DNA from: an alpha proteobacterium BAL199
GTDB lineage: Bacteria; Pseudomonadota; Alphaproteobacteria; Thalassobaculales; Thalassobaculaceae
Length of the DNA: 64,000 nt
Direction: 5' to 3'
Assembly (NCBI GenBank): GCA_000171835.1
Contig: ABHC01000016.1
Span: 1 to 64,000, forward strand
Shown here: one piece after another, positions 15,233 to 23,952 of the stretch
Position numbering within the stretch: position 1 is the first letter of the stretch
Layout: every line of letters begins with the position of its first letter
Program-made: the position numbers and the translations under genes
Notes under the pieces: model-generated
What the model was told of the DNA's origin: nothing
The model's input: only the letters and a program-made list of their open reading frames with translations
Databases searched by the model: none

Positions 15233-17072
15233 CCCGCTCCAGGAACCTGTCCGGCGCCAGTGCCGCCGCCGTCTCCCGTTCGATCGGGCACGGTTCGCCA
15301 AGCAACCGCGACACCACCAGTTCGGCCAGCAGCGGGGCCGTCACCAGTCCGCGTGAGCCGAGTCCGGAGAGCACATGCAGTCCCGCGACCGGAAATGCCG
15401 GTTCGCCCTCCGGTACCGGTCCAGCGACAGGCAATCGATCCGGTGTTGCTGCCCGCAGCGCCGCCCGACCACCGATCGGTCTGATCCCATCGAACCACCG
15501 GGAGACCTGATCCGGCAAGCCGGTGCGGATCCTGTCATGCTCCTCCGCTTTGACCGGCTGAGGCCATTCCGACGGATCGAAGCCGCCCCACTCATAAGTC
15601 GCACCCGCGACGTGGATGCCGCCGACCGATGGCGCCAAGTATCCGCCGAACGTCAACGCCGACCGCAGCCGCCGGCTCAGATCGGTTTCCCGCAACAAAG
15701 AGAGCTGGCCGCGGACCGTTCCCATCGGGATGCCAGCGAGCTGCTGAAACGCTGTTGCGGTGGCTCCGGTGGCAAACACCACGGCGTCGACTTCGTCCAC
15801 CACGCAGCCCCCGACATCCACTAGCCGCCAGACCTCGCCGAACCGATCAACACGGTCGATAGCCTGCCCAAACCGGGTCTCCCCGTCGCCAGCCAGCGCC
15901 CGCACCAGAGCCGGTGGCGACACCCAGCCGGCCCGGCGGTACCACACCGCCGAGCGGTCCAACGCGACACCGGCGATCCGGCTCGCTTCGGCGGCGTCAA
16001 CGAGTCGCCCGTCCATCGGGTCGAGGACGCCGGCCTCCGTCAGCCGCTGGTGACGCGCGCGCATTGCCGGATCGCCAGCCAACTCAAGGACCCCGTCGCC
16101 GCCGATCGCAACGCCTCGTTCGGCGCATTCCGCAAGGGCATAGCGGAAAGCCGCCACAGACAGCGCACCCCCTGGGTCGCCGTCAAGCGTGGGACGCGGC
16201 ATCATGATTCCGAGAGGGTTGCCGCTGGCTTCAGCCGCGATCGTCGTACGCTGATCGACCCAACTCACCTCGGCTCCGCGCCGTCGCAACGATCCGACCA
16301 GGGCCGCGCCGGCAATTCCGGCGCCGATCACCGCCACGCGGTCCGGCGGTCGCACGCGGTCCGCCGACGCCCCGACATGCGTCCCGGCAAGGCATTCGCG
16401 CTTCGACCCGAACCCCGGGCGCCGCTGCATCGTGAACCCGCGCGTCTCCAGCCCACGCCGGACCGCGCCGGCTGCGGTAAACGTCGCCAACTGACAACCG
16501 GGTGCGGCGAGCCTCGCCACTTCATCCAGCACCACCGGTTCCCACATCGTCGGATTCTTCGCCGGCGCGAACCCGTCCAGAAACCACGCATCCACCCGTG
16601 CATCCAGCTTCGGGAGAATCGATGCCGCCTCCCCGATCGCCAAAGTCAGGCAGACTCGGTCCTCGGGAAACCACAGCCGGTGCAGCCCCGCGTCCGGGCG
16701 GGGGTAACGCGCGATCAATCTGCTGGCGAGTACGGCGATCGACCGGAACGGCGCCAGAACCGTCGCCAGCGTGCCGCGCCGGATCGGAAAGCCTTCGACC
16801 GCCAGATAGTGCAGCACGCCACCGGACGGCCCGGTGCGGCGCCAGAGATCCCAAGTTGCGAGGAAGTTCAGACCGGTGCCGAAACCGGTCTCGGCGATCG
16901 TGAAGCTCGACCGGCCCGCCCAGGCGTGCGGCAGGCCAGCACCGGCCAGGAAGACGTAATCCACCTCCTCCAGTCCGCCGGCCCGGGAGAAGTAGACATC
17001 ATCGAACCGGGTCGACACCGGAACCCCATCGCGGATGACCAGTCCGGGGTCCCGGGTGTCGGTCACCGTCAC
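15177..17072 (-). CDS. mnmC: bifunctional tRNA mnm5s2U biosynthesis protein MnmC
   Basis: MnmC finishes the mnm5s2U34 modification of certain tRNAs. The C-terminal FAD oxidoreductase removes carboxymethyl, and the N-terminal domain then methylates the amine with S-adenosylmethionine. In the 631 residues the MnmD part shows FDDVYFS, the SAM loop ETGFGTGLNFLATW and DAWFLDGFAPAKNPTMW. From about residue 245 the FAD part begins VAVIGAGIAGAALVGSLRRRGAEV with SGNPLGIMMPR, and ends SGLGSRGLVTAPLLAE. Length matches the fused form. The start is GTG 17072 with a weak ribosome-binding site, seven bases after the cupin gene, so the two are probably co-transcribed. Confidence 0.93.
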   Translation of the reverse strand: MTVTDTRDPGLVIRDGVPVSTRFDDVYFSRAGGLEEVDYVFLAGAGLPHAWAGRSSFTIAETGFGTGLNFLATWDLWRRTGPSGGVLHYLAVEGFPIRRGTLATVLAPFRSIAVLASRLIARYPRPDAGLHRLWFPEDRVCLTLAIGEAASILPKLDARVDAWFLDGFAPAKNPTMWEPVVLDEVARLAAPGCQLATFTAAGAVRRGLETRGFTMQRRPGFGSKRECLAGTHVGASADRVRPPDRVAVIGAGIAGAALVGSLRRRGAEVSWVDQRTTIAAEASGNPLGIMMPRPTLDGDPGGALSVAAFRYALAECAERGVAIGGDGVLELAGDPAMRARHQRLTEAGVLDPMDGRLVDAAEASRIAGVALDRSAVWYRRAGWVSPPALVRALAGDGETRFGQAIDRVDRFGEVWRLVDVGGCVVDEVDAVVFATGATATAFQQLAGIPMGTVRGQLSLLRETDLSRRLRSALTFGGYLAPSVGGIHVAGATYEWGGFDPSEWPQPVKAEEHDRIRTGLPDQVSRWFDGIRPIGGRAALRAATPDRLPVAGPVPEGEPAFPVAGLHVLSGLGSRGLVTAPLLAELVVSRLLGEPCPIERETAAALAPDRFLERARRRRVKEAPGRRAGHYR

Positions 17073-17079
17073 GCCAAAC

Positions 17080-17472
17080 TTACTCTGCCGCCTGCGACGG
17101 AGCGTCGGTCAGTTGGGTCGCAAAATCGCCCGGCGAGGTGATCTCGACCAGTTCCAGATCGTCCGAATGCTCGATCTCGCGGTGCCGGATACCCGGCGGT
17201 TGCAGGATGCAGTCCCCAGGTCGAAGGGTGCGCTGGCACTGGCCCTCGTACTCGAAGGTCGCCCAGCCCTTGAGGATATAGACCATCTGGAAATCCAAGG
17301 TGTGGGTGTGCCACTCCGAGACCGCGTGCTTGCCCGGCACCGCCCGAATGACGTGGGCGTGGAACTTGCCGCCGGTGGCGTTCTTGATGCCGAGGTCGCG
17401 ATACTCGAAGAAGTCGCGCAACCCGTCGGTGACGAATTTCGCCTTGGCGGCGATGTTGTAAACGAAATCCAT
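17080..17472 (-). CDS. cupin-domain protein
   Basis: This 130-residue protein is a single cupin barrel. Motif 1 appears as SEWHTHTLDFQMVYILKGWATFEYEG (HxH and Glu-like position), and motif 2 as LRPGDCILQPPGIRHREIEHSDD with the final His. The residues needed to bind a metal are there. Substrate unknown. ATG 17472 (GGGAGGACTGCC upstream) is the clear start; the longer open frame to 18153 is a shadow of the SDR gene. It precedes mnmC by seven bases. Whether it has any role with tRNA modification is open. Confidence 0.8.
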   Translation of the reverse strand: MDFVYNIAAKAKFVTDGLRDFFEYRDLGIKNATGGKFHAHVIRAVPGKHAVSEWHTHTLDFQMVYILKGWATFEYEGQCQRTLRPGDCILQPPGIRHREIEHSDDLELVEITSPGDFATQLTDAPSQAAE

Positions 17473-17604
17473 GGCAGTCCTCCCATCAACGGATTTTGCG
17501 CACTCTGCCACGGACGAACCGCGTCGGCCACGCCCGGTCGATCGAACTGCAGGGTGACACCGACCAACCGGCGCGCTATGGCTGGCGCGAGCAGGAGGAG
17601 CCGC

Positions 17605-17856
17605 ATGACCGACGAACGGGAACCCCCGATTCTCCCCGAGGACGAGCAGAAGCGGCTGGCGCTGAAGGTCGTCCTGGAAGCCTGGGACGAAGCGATCGCC
17701 CAGGGAGCGTCGCCGGAGATCGTCGCCTCGTCGGCGATCTTCGCCGCCCTCACCGACATGATCGACATCTACGGCGAAAGCACCGTGGCCGACATGGTGC
17801 AGGACTGGCCGGACCGCATCCGCGACGGCGAGTTCACCCTGAAAGATCCCCGATGA
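17605..17856 (+). CDS. small conserved-looking protein of unknown function
   Basis: The 83-residue acidic protein starts MTDEREPPILPEDEQKRLAL and contains LEAWDEAIAQGASPEIVASSAIFAALTDMIDIYG, two likely amphipathic helices with no membrane segment or metal motif. GGAGGAG lies four bases ahead of ATG 17605, a strong site. It runs 16 bp ahead of the SDR gene and is probably in the same transcript. I do not recognise a named family. Confidence 0.7.
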   Translation: MTDEREPPILPEDEQKRLALKVVLEAWDEAIAQGASPEIVASSAIFAALTDMIDIYGESTVADMVQDWPDRIRDGEFTLKDPR

Positions 17857-17872
17857 CCCACAGAGACCTTTG

Positions 17873-18625
17873 ATGAACACGCTCGATCTGGACGGTCGCG
17901 TCGCGGTCATCACCGGCGGCGCGCGGGGCATCGGTTTGGCGGTCGCGGAGCGCCTGCTGGAAAGCGGTGCGCGTGTGGCTCTTTGGGACGCCGACCGGGC
18001 GGCACTCGACGCCGCGCGCGACCGGCTCGATGTCGGAGACCGGCTGATATCCGCCACCGTCGACATCACCGCCGCCGCCGCCGTTGGAGCGGCACGCGAT
18101 GCCGTTATGCAAACCTTCGGACGCCTCGACATCCTGGTGAACTCGGCCGGCATCGCGGGCCCGACGGTTCCGACTCTCGACTATGGGCTGGACGATTGGC
18201 GCCGGGTGATCGACGTCAACCTCACCGGCACCTTCCTGGTCTGCAAGACCCTGGCGCCGTTGATGGTCGAGCGCGGCTGGGGCCGGATCGTCAACATCGC
18301 CAGCCTGGCCGGCAAGGAAGGTACGCCGAACGCCCCCGCCTACTCGGCGTCGAAGGCCGCGGTAATCGCTTTCACGAAATCCTTCGGCAAGGAACTCGCC
18401 GCTACCGGCGTGCTGGCCAACAGCGTCGCACCGGCGGCACTCGACACCGACATGGTCAGGCACATCGACCCCAAGCACGTGCAGATCATGGTGTCGAAAA
18501 GCCCGCTCGGCCGCCTCGGCACCGCCGAGGAGTGTGCCGCTCTGGTTGCCTGGCTCTGTTCACCGGACTGCAGCTTTTCGACCGGTGCCACCTTCGACCT
18601 GTCCGGAGGTAGAGCGGTCTACTGA
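17873..18625 (+). CDS. SDR-family NAD(P)-dependent oxidoreductase
   Basis: A classical short-chain dehydrogenase of 250 residues. The nucleotide loop is TGGARGIGLAV at about residues 13-23, the structural motif is NSAG, and the active site is Ser (NIASLAG) with YSASK. The C-terminal GRLGTAEECAALVAWLCS and FDLSGGRAVY fit the FabG-like group. It probably interconverts a hydroxyl and a keto group on a small acid; the substrate cannot be told. ATG 17873 is used; TTG 17870 precedes it. It ends 10 bp from the convergent NicO-type gene. Confidence 0.88.
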   Translation: MNTLDLDGRVAVITGGARGIGLAVAERLLESGARVALWDADRAALDAARDRLDVGDRLISATVDITAAAAVGAARDAVMQTFGRLDILVNSAGIAGPTVPTLDYGLDDWRRVIDVNLTGTFLVCKTLAPLMVERGWGRIVNIASLAGKEGTPNAPAYSASKAAVIAFTKSFGKELAATGVLANSVAPAALDTDMVRHIDPKHVQIMVSKSPLGRLGTAEECAALVAWLCSPDCSFSTGATFDLSGGRAVY

Positions 18626-18635
18626 CCGGTTGCCG

Positions 18636-19550
18636 TCACAGCAGTGGATGCTTCGGGCCGCTGGCCGCGACCAGCAGCAGAACGCCGAGCGTCGCAAGGC
18701 CGAGGCCGGCGGCGATCGACAAGCCGCGCCGCACCAGTGCGACCCGATGCTCATCGTCGCCGAACAGCCGCATCACCGCTTCGCGGGCTCCCGAGACGGC
18801 GCCGGCGAGGCCGGCGACGGCGAGCGCCGTACCGAGCGACATGGCTACCACCACGGCAACCGCCAGCCACCGCAACTCCAGGCTCTCGCCCAACACCAGC
18901 ACCAGCAACGCGCCGCTGCATGGCCGGATGCCGACCGTACCTAAGGCGGCCCACCACGTCCGGCGGTCGCGCAGTTCTCCATCCTGGATGCTGAACGCGG
19001 ACAGCTGACCGGGCGCGCAGACCGCGCAGTTGTCGTGACTTGCCGGAGCACCCCAGAGCGCCCGGCCAGCGATCCACAGGCCGAGCAGTGCCACCAGCGC
19101 GTAGCTACCACGCTCCACCCAAGCAGCAGCGTCGAACGTCTCGCGCCGGGTCAGGCCGAGCAGTTCCGACACGCCCATAATCAGAACAATCGCCACCAAT
19201 CCCTGGACCAGCGCCGATGCCACGGCCAAGCCGACCGCACGGCGCACCCGACGCTCCGCGCCGAGGACATAGGTCGAGACGACCGCCTTGCCGTGACCCG
19301 GTCCTAAGGCGTGCAGGACACCGTAGCCGAAGCCGATGCCCAACGCGCCTGCCGCACCGACAAGATCGAGGCCGCCCCGCGCGCGCGCCATCGCGTCCGA
19401 CAGCTGACGCTGCAGGGCCAAGCGGCCGTCCTGCAGGGCCCGAGCAATGGTGTCGGGATCAATCCCGGCGGCCCACAGCGCGGCGGCACCACCGGCCGCC
19501 GCCAGCACGAACAAAACCGGCCATCGCCACCGGTGAGCAAGAGCCGTCAT
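18636..19550 (-). CDS. NicO-family nickel/cobalt transporter
   Basis: The 304-residue membrane protein has about six helices and the NicO signatures LHALGPGHGKAVVSTYVLG and TVGIRPCSGALLVLVLG, as in RcnA-like transporters. A short SHDNCAVC segment in a loop could bind metal. It is translated from ATG 19550, which overlaps the TGA of the DUF1007 gene as ATGA. DUF1007-NicO pairs are a known arrangement thought to move divalent metals across the inner membrane, but the metal and direction are not established here. An aldo/keto reductase lies upstream in the same orientation. Confidence 0.85.
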   Translation of the reverse strand: MTALAHRWRWPVLFVLAAAGGAAALWAAGIDPDTIARALQDGRLALQRQLSDAMARARGGLDLVGAAGALGIGFGYGVLHALGPGHGKAVVSTYVLGAERRVRRAVGLAVASALVQGLVAIVLIMGVSELLGLTRRETFDAAAWVERGSYALVALLGLWIAGRALWGAPASHDNCAVCAPGQLSAFSIQDGELRDRRTWWAALGTVGIRPCSGALLVLVLGESLELRWLAVAVVVAMSLGTALAVAGLAGAVSGAREAVMRLFGDDEHRVALVRRGLSIAAGLGLATLGVLLLVAASGPKHPLL

Positions 19551-20200
19551 TGGCAAGTCACCTTGACGTAGTCGGCAAACAGCCGGCCAAGGCCCGAGGG
19601 CGCTGTCTCGTCCGGCCCCAGGGCTGCTGCAGAAGCCACCGTCTCCGGCGACGGCTCGGACCGGCCGACCTTGGCGGTACACGTTCCGCTGCCCGGACCC
19701 TCGACCATCGCGGCACCCGCGCCGTCGGGATGGCGGATATCGATGTAGAAATCGGGATCGTAGGCCATGTAGCCGAACACCTGTTTGCGCGGGTCGGCTG
19801 GTTGGTCCAGGTGGACCACGAACGACATGTGCAACTGGCCGTCGCGCCACCGACCGATCGCCTGCCCGGCCTTGACCGGTGGCCGGCTCTGGCCATCGAC
19901 CAGGATCTCGGCGAAGTAGCCGACCTTGGCTATGTTTTCGAGCGCGGTCCGCGCCCATCGGTCTGCTTCTGCGTCGGTGATCACGCCGTTACCGTCGGTG
20001 TCCACGTCTTCCTGCGCGAACGCGGAGTAGAACCGATCGAACAGCCATTCGATTCGGAGCGCCGCCACCCGTCCCCGATCATCGAGCAACGCAGCGGTCC
20101 GCATGTCGATCCAGACATGCGGATGCGCCACTGCCCGACCACCGGCCGGTAGCAGCAAAATCAGACCAACGATCAGCGCAGAGACCCCTATCCGAACCAT
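19547..20200 (-). CDS. DUF1007-family secreted protein
   Basis: The 217-residue protein starts with a signal peptide (VRIGVSALIVGLILLLPAGG, cleavage near AVAHP). It then has the family core HPHVWIDMRTAALLDDRGRVAALRIEWLFDRFYS. A calcium-type EF-hand loop is visible in DVDTDGNGVITDAEAD. The N-terminal His after cleavage (HPHVW) may bind metal. It is the usual periplasmic partner of NicO transporters, and the four-base overlap with that gene supports a shared role in metal handling. Its start at ATG 20200 lies 18 bp after the aldo/keto reductase stop. Confidence 0.85.
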   Translation of the reverse strand: MVRIGVSALIVGLILLLPAGGRAVAHPHVWIDMRTAALLDDRGRVAALRIEWLFDRFYSAFAQEDVDTDGNGVITDAEADRWARTALENIAKVGYFAEILVDGQSRPPVKAGQAIGRWRDGQLHMSFVVHLDQPADPRKQVFGYMAYDPDFYIDIRHPDGAGAAMVEGPGSGTCTAKVGRSEPSPETVASAAALGPDETAPSGLGRLFADYVKVTCQ

Positions 20201-20218
20201 GTCGGTTTCTCTAACGGA

Positions 20219-21214
20219 TCAGGGTGCGGACGCCAGTCCGAAATTGCGATCCCAGACCCCGCGCAAGGCCGCCAGCGCCGATTCCGGCAAAGGCCCCATC
20301 TCGGCCGCCTTCAAGACCTCGTCAAGGTGCGAGAGTTCAGCGAGACCGACCACCGCACCGGACACCCGCGGCTCCGCGAGGGCAAAGCGCAACGCCCGCT
20401 GCGCCCTGGTGCCGTGCTGCTCGTCGACCACCGCCAGGGCCGCCTTTGCGCGCTTCGCCTCAACCTCGATGGTGCCGTCCGGGGTGATCGGTGCCTCGCG
20501 GCCATGCCGGACGTCGCTCGCCAGCGCGCCACCGGCGAACACCCGGATGTTCATCACGGCGACGTCGGTCCGCGCGCAGGCGCTGAGCAGGCCGGAGAAG
20601 TCCTGCACCGCCAGATTGCCGCGTTCGGCCAGGGCGGCGGTCGGATTCAGCATGTTGAAGTAAACTTGTGCGGAATCGAACCGCCCGCTGTCCACCACCT
20701 GGATGCAGCACGCGGGATCGCCGAGTGCGGTGAACCCGATATGGTCGCACAGGCCGTCGTCCCGGATGCGGTCCAGCGCATCGGCCACCCCACCGGCGCC
20801 GAGCACCGCATCGATCGCGATCCGCCCGTTGCCGGACTCGGCCGCGATCGGGTTGTGCAATTGGAACAGCGTCACCTTGTCCATGCGCAGCCGTTCCAGG
20901 CTCTGCTCCAGGCTGCGCCGGAGTTGATCGGCCAGTGCTTCGCTGGAGTTCAGATCCAGGCGTGCCTTAGTGGATATCCGCGGACGAGCATCGACCGGCA
21001 AGCTCTCCATCAATGGGCCGATAGTCCGTTCCGACTCCCCCTTTCCGTAGTCGGCTGCGGTGTCGATCCAGTTGATGCCGGCGTCAAGGGCACGATGGAA
21101 CGCTTGGTGCTTTGTGTCGTTATCCTGATGAATAAGGATTCCGCCGACCCAGCCGGCGCCGAACACCACCTCGGAGATCTGGATGCCGGTTCGACCGAAA
21201 CGCCGTGTCCGCAT
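20219..21214 (-). CDS. aldo/keto reductase
   Basis: A 331-residue NADPH-type aldo/keto reductase of the open-barrel family. It begins MRTRRFGRTGIQISEVVFGAGWVGG and has NWIDTAADYGKGESERTIG (catalytic Asp/Tyr), STKARLDL with the Lys, and FQLHNP with the His. The C-terminal VSGAVVGLAELSHLDEVL gives the phosphate-binding region. AGGAG precedes ATG 21214 by eight bases. It shares strand and short spacing (18 bp) with the DUF1007-NicO pair, which suggests one transcript. Its divergent promoter region holds a 15-bp palindrome. Confidence 0.88.
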   Translation of the reverse strand: MRTRRFGRTGIQISEVVFGAGWVGGILIHQDNDTKHQAFHRALDAGINWIDTAADYGKGESERTIGPLMESLPVDARPRISTKARLDLNSSEALADQLRRSLEQSLERLRMDKVTLFQLHNPIAAESGNGRIAIDAVLGAGGVADALDRIRDDGLCDHIGFTALGDPACCIQVVDSGRFDSAQVYFNMLNPTAALAERGNLAVQDFSGLLSACARTDVAVMNIRVFAGGALASDVRHGREAPITPDGTIEVEAKRAKAALAVVDEQHGTRAQRALRFALAEPRVSGAVVGLAELSHLDEVLKAAEMGPLPESALAALRGVWDRNFGLASAP

Positions 21215-21282
21215 GGTCTTGCTCCTGTTGCGATCCGCACTATCTGGTAACGACATCGTGGTTTAATATTACTGATGCCAAT

Positions 21283-21297
21283 GCGGGTATTACCCGC
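21283..21297. promoter_or_regulatory. 15-bp perfect palindrome, likely operator
   Basis: GCGGGTATTACCCGC is two perfect 7-bp arms around a single T. It lies in the 116 bp between the aldo/keto reductase and the divergent methyltransferase gene, just after an AT-rich GTTTAATATTACTG stretch and 33 bp before ATG 21331. This is the expected spacing and size for a dimeric regulator site. Confidence 0.5.
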
Positions 21298-21330
21298 CCC
21301 CGAATGCATCGAATATGGGGGGTTGGAACG

Positions 21331-22581
21331 ATGCTTGCCTCTCTGGGGTTTCGACAGTTCATCCGTGTCGGGCACCTGACGATAGTCGACGCGGACGGCA
21401 GACGACACGAGTTTCAGGGCGAACCCGGTCCGCGGGCGATCATACGCCTGACCGACCGGTCGCTGCACCACCGGTTGTTCTTCGCACCACAGATGGCGAT
21501 CGGCGAAGGCTACATGGATGGCGGCCTGGTGCTGGAAGACGGCACCGACCTCTACACCTTCCTCGACCTGTGCATGGCGAACCTTGGCCGCGCCGAGACC
21601 GAAAGCATCCAGTGGATGTTGCGCTGGTTCCGCTACCTGCGAGGTGCGGTCCGGGCCTGGAATCCGATCGGCATCGCCCAGCGCAAGGTTTCCCACCACT
21701 ACGATCTGCGGGACGAACTGTTCGACCTGTTCCTGGACAGTGACCGGCAGTACAGCTGCTCATATTTCCTGGACCCGTCCGACGATCTGGAAACCGCGCA
21801 GTACAATAAGAAAGTCCATCTGGCCGCCAAGCTGCGGGTCAAGCCGGGGCACCGGGTGCTCGACATCGGCTCCGGCTGGGGCGGACTTGCTCTGTATCTG
21901 GCCGACAAGCATTCGGACGTCCGGGTCGACGGCATCACCCTGTCGCGCGAGCAACACCGGGTCTCGAACGCCCGCGCCCGGGCGGCTGGCGTGGACGACC
22001 GGGTCAAGTTCCACCTGCAGGACTACCGCACGGTGGAGAACACCTACGACCGCATCGTATCGGTTGGCATGCTGGAGCATGTCGGTCCCCACCACTATCG
22101 CGAATACTACAGCAAGGTGGCCAGCCTGCTGAAACCGGACGGGGTGGCGTTGATCCACGCCATCGGGGTATTCCGCCCGGCCCAGCCGCAAAATCCGTGG
22201 ATGGAGAAGTACATCTTCCCTGGCGCCTATACTCCGTCGCTCAGCCAGCAGACCCGCACCATCGAGCAGCACACCGACCTGTTCACCACCGACATCGAGA
22301 TCCTGCGCACCCACTACGCCGATACCCTGCTGGCGTGGCGGATGGGTTGCGCCGCCAACCGCGATGCGATCGTGGAGATGTACGACGAGCGGTTCTACCG
22401 GATGTGGGAATTCTATCTGACCGGCTGCGAGGCGGCATTCCGGCACGGCACCCTGATGGTGTTCCAGATTCAGCTCGCCAAGACCATCGACGCGGTGCCG
22501 CAGACCCGCGACTATGTGCGGGCCTATGAGGCTCGGCACTTCCGGCGCCCGGCGACACCGTTGCGACAAGCCGGGGATTGA
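21331..22581 (+). CDS. cyclopropane-fatty-acyl-phospholipid synthase family methyltransferase
   Basis: The 416-residue protein belongs to the CFA synthase (Mycolic_acid_synthase) family, which adds a methylene from SAM to unsaturated phospholipid acyl chains. It has an N-terminal lipid-binding region (GEGYMDGGLVLED), then SHHYDLRDELFDLFLD and YSCSYF. The SAM site reads VLDIGSGWGGLALYLA, and IVSVGMLEHVGPHHY is the usual bicarbonate/catalytic neighbourhood. The C-terminus also fits (WEFYLTGCEAAFR). ATG 21331 is preceded by GGGGGGTTGG; the longer frame from 21205 crosses the divergent promoter. It may help membranes resist stress, as CFA enzymes do elsewhere. Confidence 0.9.
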   Translation: MLASLGFRQFIRVGHLTIVDADGRRHEFQGEPGPRAIIRLTDRSLHHRLFFAPQMAIGEGYMDGGLVLEDGTDLYTFLDLCMANLGRAETESIQWMLRWFRYLRGAVRAWNPIGIAQRKVSHHYDLRDELFDLFLDSDRQYSCSYFLDPSDDLETAQYNKKVHLAAKLRVKPGHRVLDIGSGWGGLALYLADKHSDVRVDGITLSREQHRVSNARARAAGVDDRVKFHLQDYRTVENTYDRIVSVGMLEHVGPHHYREYYSKVASLLKPDGVALIHAIGVFRPAQPQNPWMEKYIFPGAYTPSLSQQTRTIEQHTDLFTTDIEILRTHYADTLLAWRMGCAANRDAIVEMYDERFYRMWEFYLTGCEAAFRHGTLMVFQIQLAKTIDAVPQTRDYVRAYEARHFRRPATPLRQAGD

Positions 22582-22686
22582 GATCAGCCACGAAGCACCA
22601 CCCGTCGGAGATTGTATACACCCCTTCACCCCGCCATCGCCCTGCCGTATCGTCCCGTCTGACGAAAGACGCCGCAGGAGAACATC

Positions 22687-23079
22687 GTGAGCGCAGACCA
22701 AGTCGCTGCCGTGCTGGCGCGGTTGCCGGAGTTGGTGAACCGCCGGGAGCCGCTGGTGCGGCGCGGTCGGTTCTTCTCAGGCGAGTTCCTGGTCGAGGCC
22801 GATGGCGTGCCGGTCCATGTGAAGGTCCACGAGGGCCGGATCGAAACAGTCGAGAAAGGCCCGTTCCGGATGCGGGCGTGGCGCTTCGCGATCCGTGCCG
22901 AGGCCGATGCCTGGCTGCGGTTCTGGGAGCCGGTGCCGGCTCCGGGCTATCACGACGTCATTGCCATGGGCCGGCTTGGCGTCGCCCGACTGGAGGGTGA
23001 CCTGCAGCCGCTGATGGCCAATCTGCGCTACATCAAGGAAGTGCTGGCTTCGCCTCGTGGCACCGTGGGAGCACGCTGA
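22687..23079 (+). CDS. SCP2-like small protein
   Basis: The 130-residue product resembles a sterol-carrier-protein-2-type lipid-binding domain. It has FFSGEFLVEADGVPVHVKVHEGRIE, a middle strand pair FAIRAEADAWLRFW, and a C-terminal VARLEGDLQPLMANLRYIKEVL that fits the GD-x-x-x-LM segment of that fold. The match is by pattern only. The GTG start (22687) has AGGAG six bases upstream. It is followed after two bases by the hydrolase gene at 23082, so both form an operon with the class II aldolase gene. Confidence 0.6.
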   Translation: MSADQVAAVLARLPELVNRREPLVRRGRFFSGEFLVEADGVPVHVKVHEGRIETVEKGPFRMRAWRFAIRAEADAWLRFWEPVPAPGYHDVIAMGRLGVARLEGDLQPLMANLRYIKEVLASPRGTVGAR

Positions 23080-23081
23080 CC

Positions 23082-23933
23082 ATGGCCATCCAGTTCGAGC
23101 CGATCGTCGGACGCTACGCCACCCTCACGATGTTCGACCGGCCCTGCCGGGTCTATATTGAGGAGGCTGGCCAGGGCATCCCGCTGCTGTGCCTGCACAC
23201 CGCCGGCGCCGACGGTCGGCAGTACCGCCACCTGATGACCGATCCGGCCATCACCGAGCATTTCCGGGTAATTGCGTTCGACCTGCCGTGGCACGGCAAA
23301 TCGACCCCGCCGGTCGGTTTCCACGACGAGGACTACCAACTCACCACCACGCGCTACACTGACGCCGTCCTGACGGTCGCCGACGCCCTGGAGCTCGACC
23401 GGCCGGCGCTGATCGGCTGCTCGATGGGCGGTCGGATCGTGCTGCACCTCGCCGCCCATCACGCCGAGCGGTTCCGGGCGTTGATCGGGGTCGAGTGCGC
23501 GGATCACCAGACCTCCTGGTATGACACCACCTGGCTGAACCGGCCGGACGTGCACGGCGGAGAGATCTGCGCCGCCATGGTCTCCGGATTGGTCGCCCCG
23601 CAGTCGCCGGACGAGTACCGCTGGGAAACGCTGTGGGGCTACATGCAAAGCGGGCCCGGGGTGTTCAAGGGCGATCTGTACTTCTACCGCGAGGATTCCG
23701 ACTTCCGCGACCGCACCGCACTGATCGACACGGCGAAGTGCCCGCTCTACCTTCTGACCGGCGAATACGACTATTCCTGCACGCCGGAGGACACCGAACG
23801 CACCGCAGCCGCGATCCCCGGTGCCGATGCTGTCATCATGAAGGAACAGGGCCATTTCCCGATGAGCGAGAACCCGGCCAAGTTCCGCGAGTATATCCTG
23901 CCCGTGCTCGACGCCATCCGCGGCGCCGGTTGA
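23082..23933 (+). CDS. alpha/beta-fold hydrolase
   Basis: A 283-residue alpha/beta hydrolase. The oxyanion region is LLCLHTAGADGRQYRHL, the nucleophile elbow GCSMGGRIV (Ser), the acid lies in LLTGEYDYSCTPED and the His in KEQGHFPMSE. FDLPWHGKSTPP is the usual strand after the first loop. This layout is common for ester or C-C bond hydrolases acting on ring-cleavage or acyl products; the substrate is unknown. It lies two bases after the SCP2-like gene and 19 bp before the aldolase gene, which suggests a shared pathway. Confidence 0.85.
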   Translation: MAIQFEPIVGRYATLTMFDRPCRVYIEEAGQGIPLLCLHTAGADGRQYRHLMTDPAITEHFRVIAFDLPWHGKSTPPVGFHDEDYQLTTTRYTDAVLTVADALELDRPALIGCSMGGRIVLHLAAHHAERFRALIGVECADHQTSWYDTTWLNRPDVHGGEICAAMVSGLVAPQSPDEYRWETLWGYMQSGPGVFKGDLYFYREDSDFRDRTALIDTAKCPLYLLTGEYDYSCTPEDTERTAAAIPGADAVIMKEQGHFPMSENPAKFREYILPVLDAIRGAG

Positions 23934-23952
23934 GAGAAAAGGGAGAACCGTC

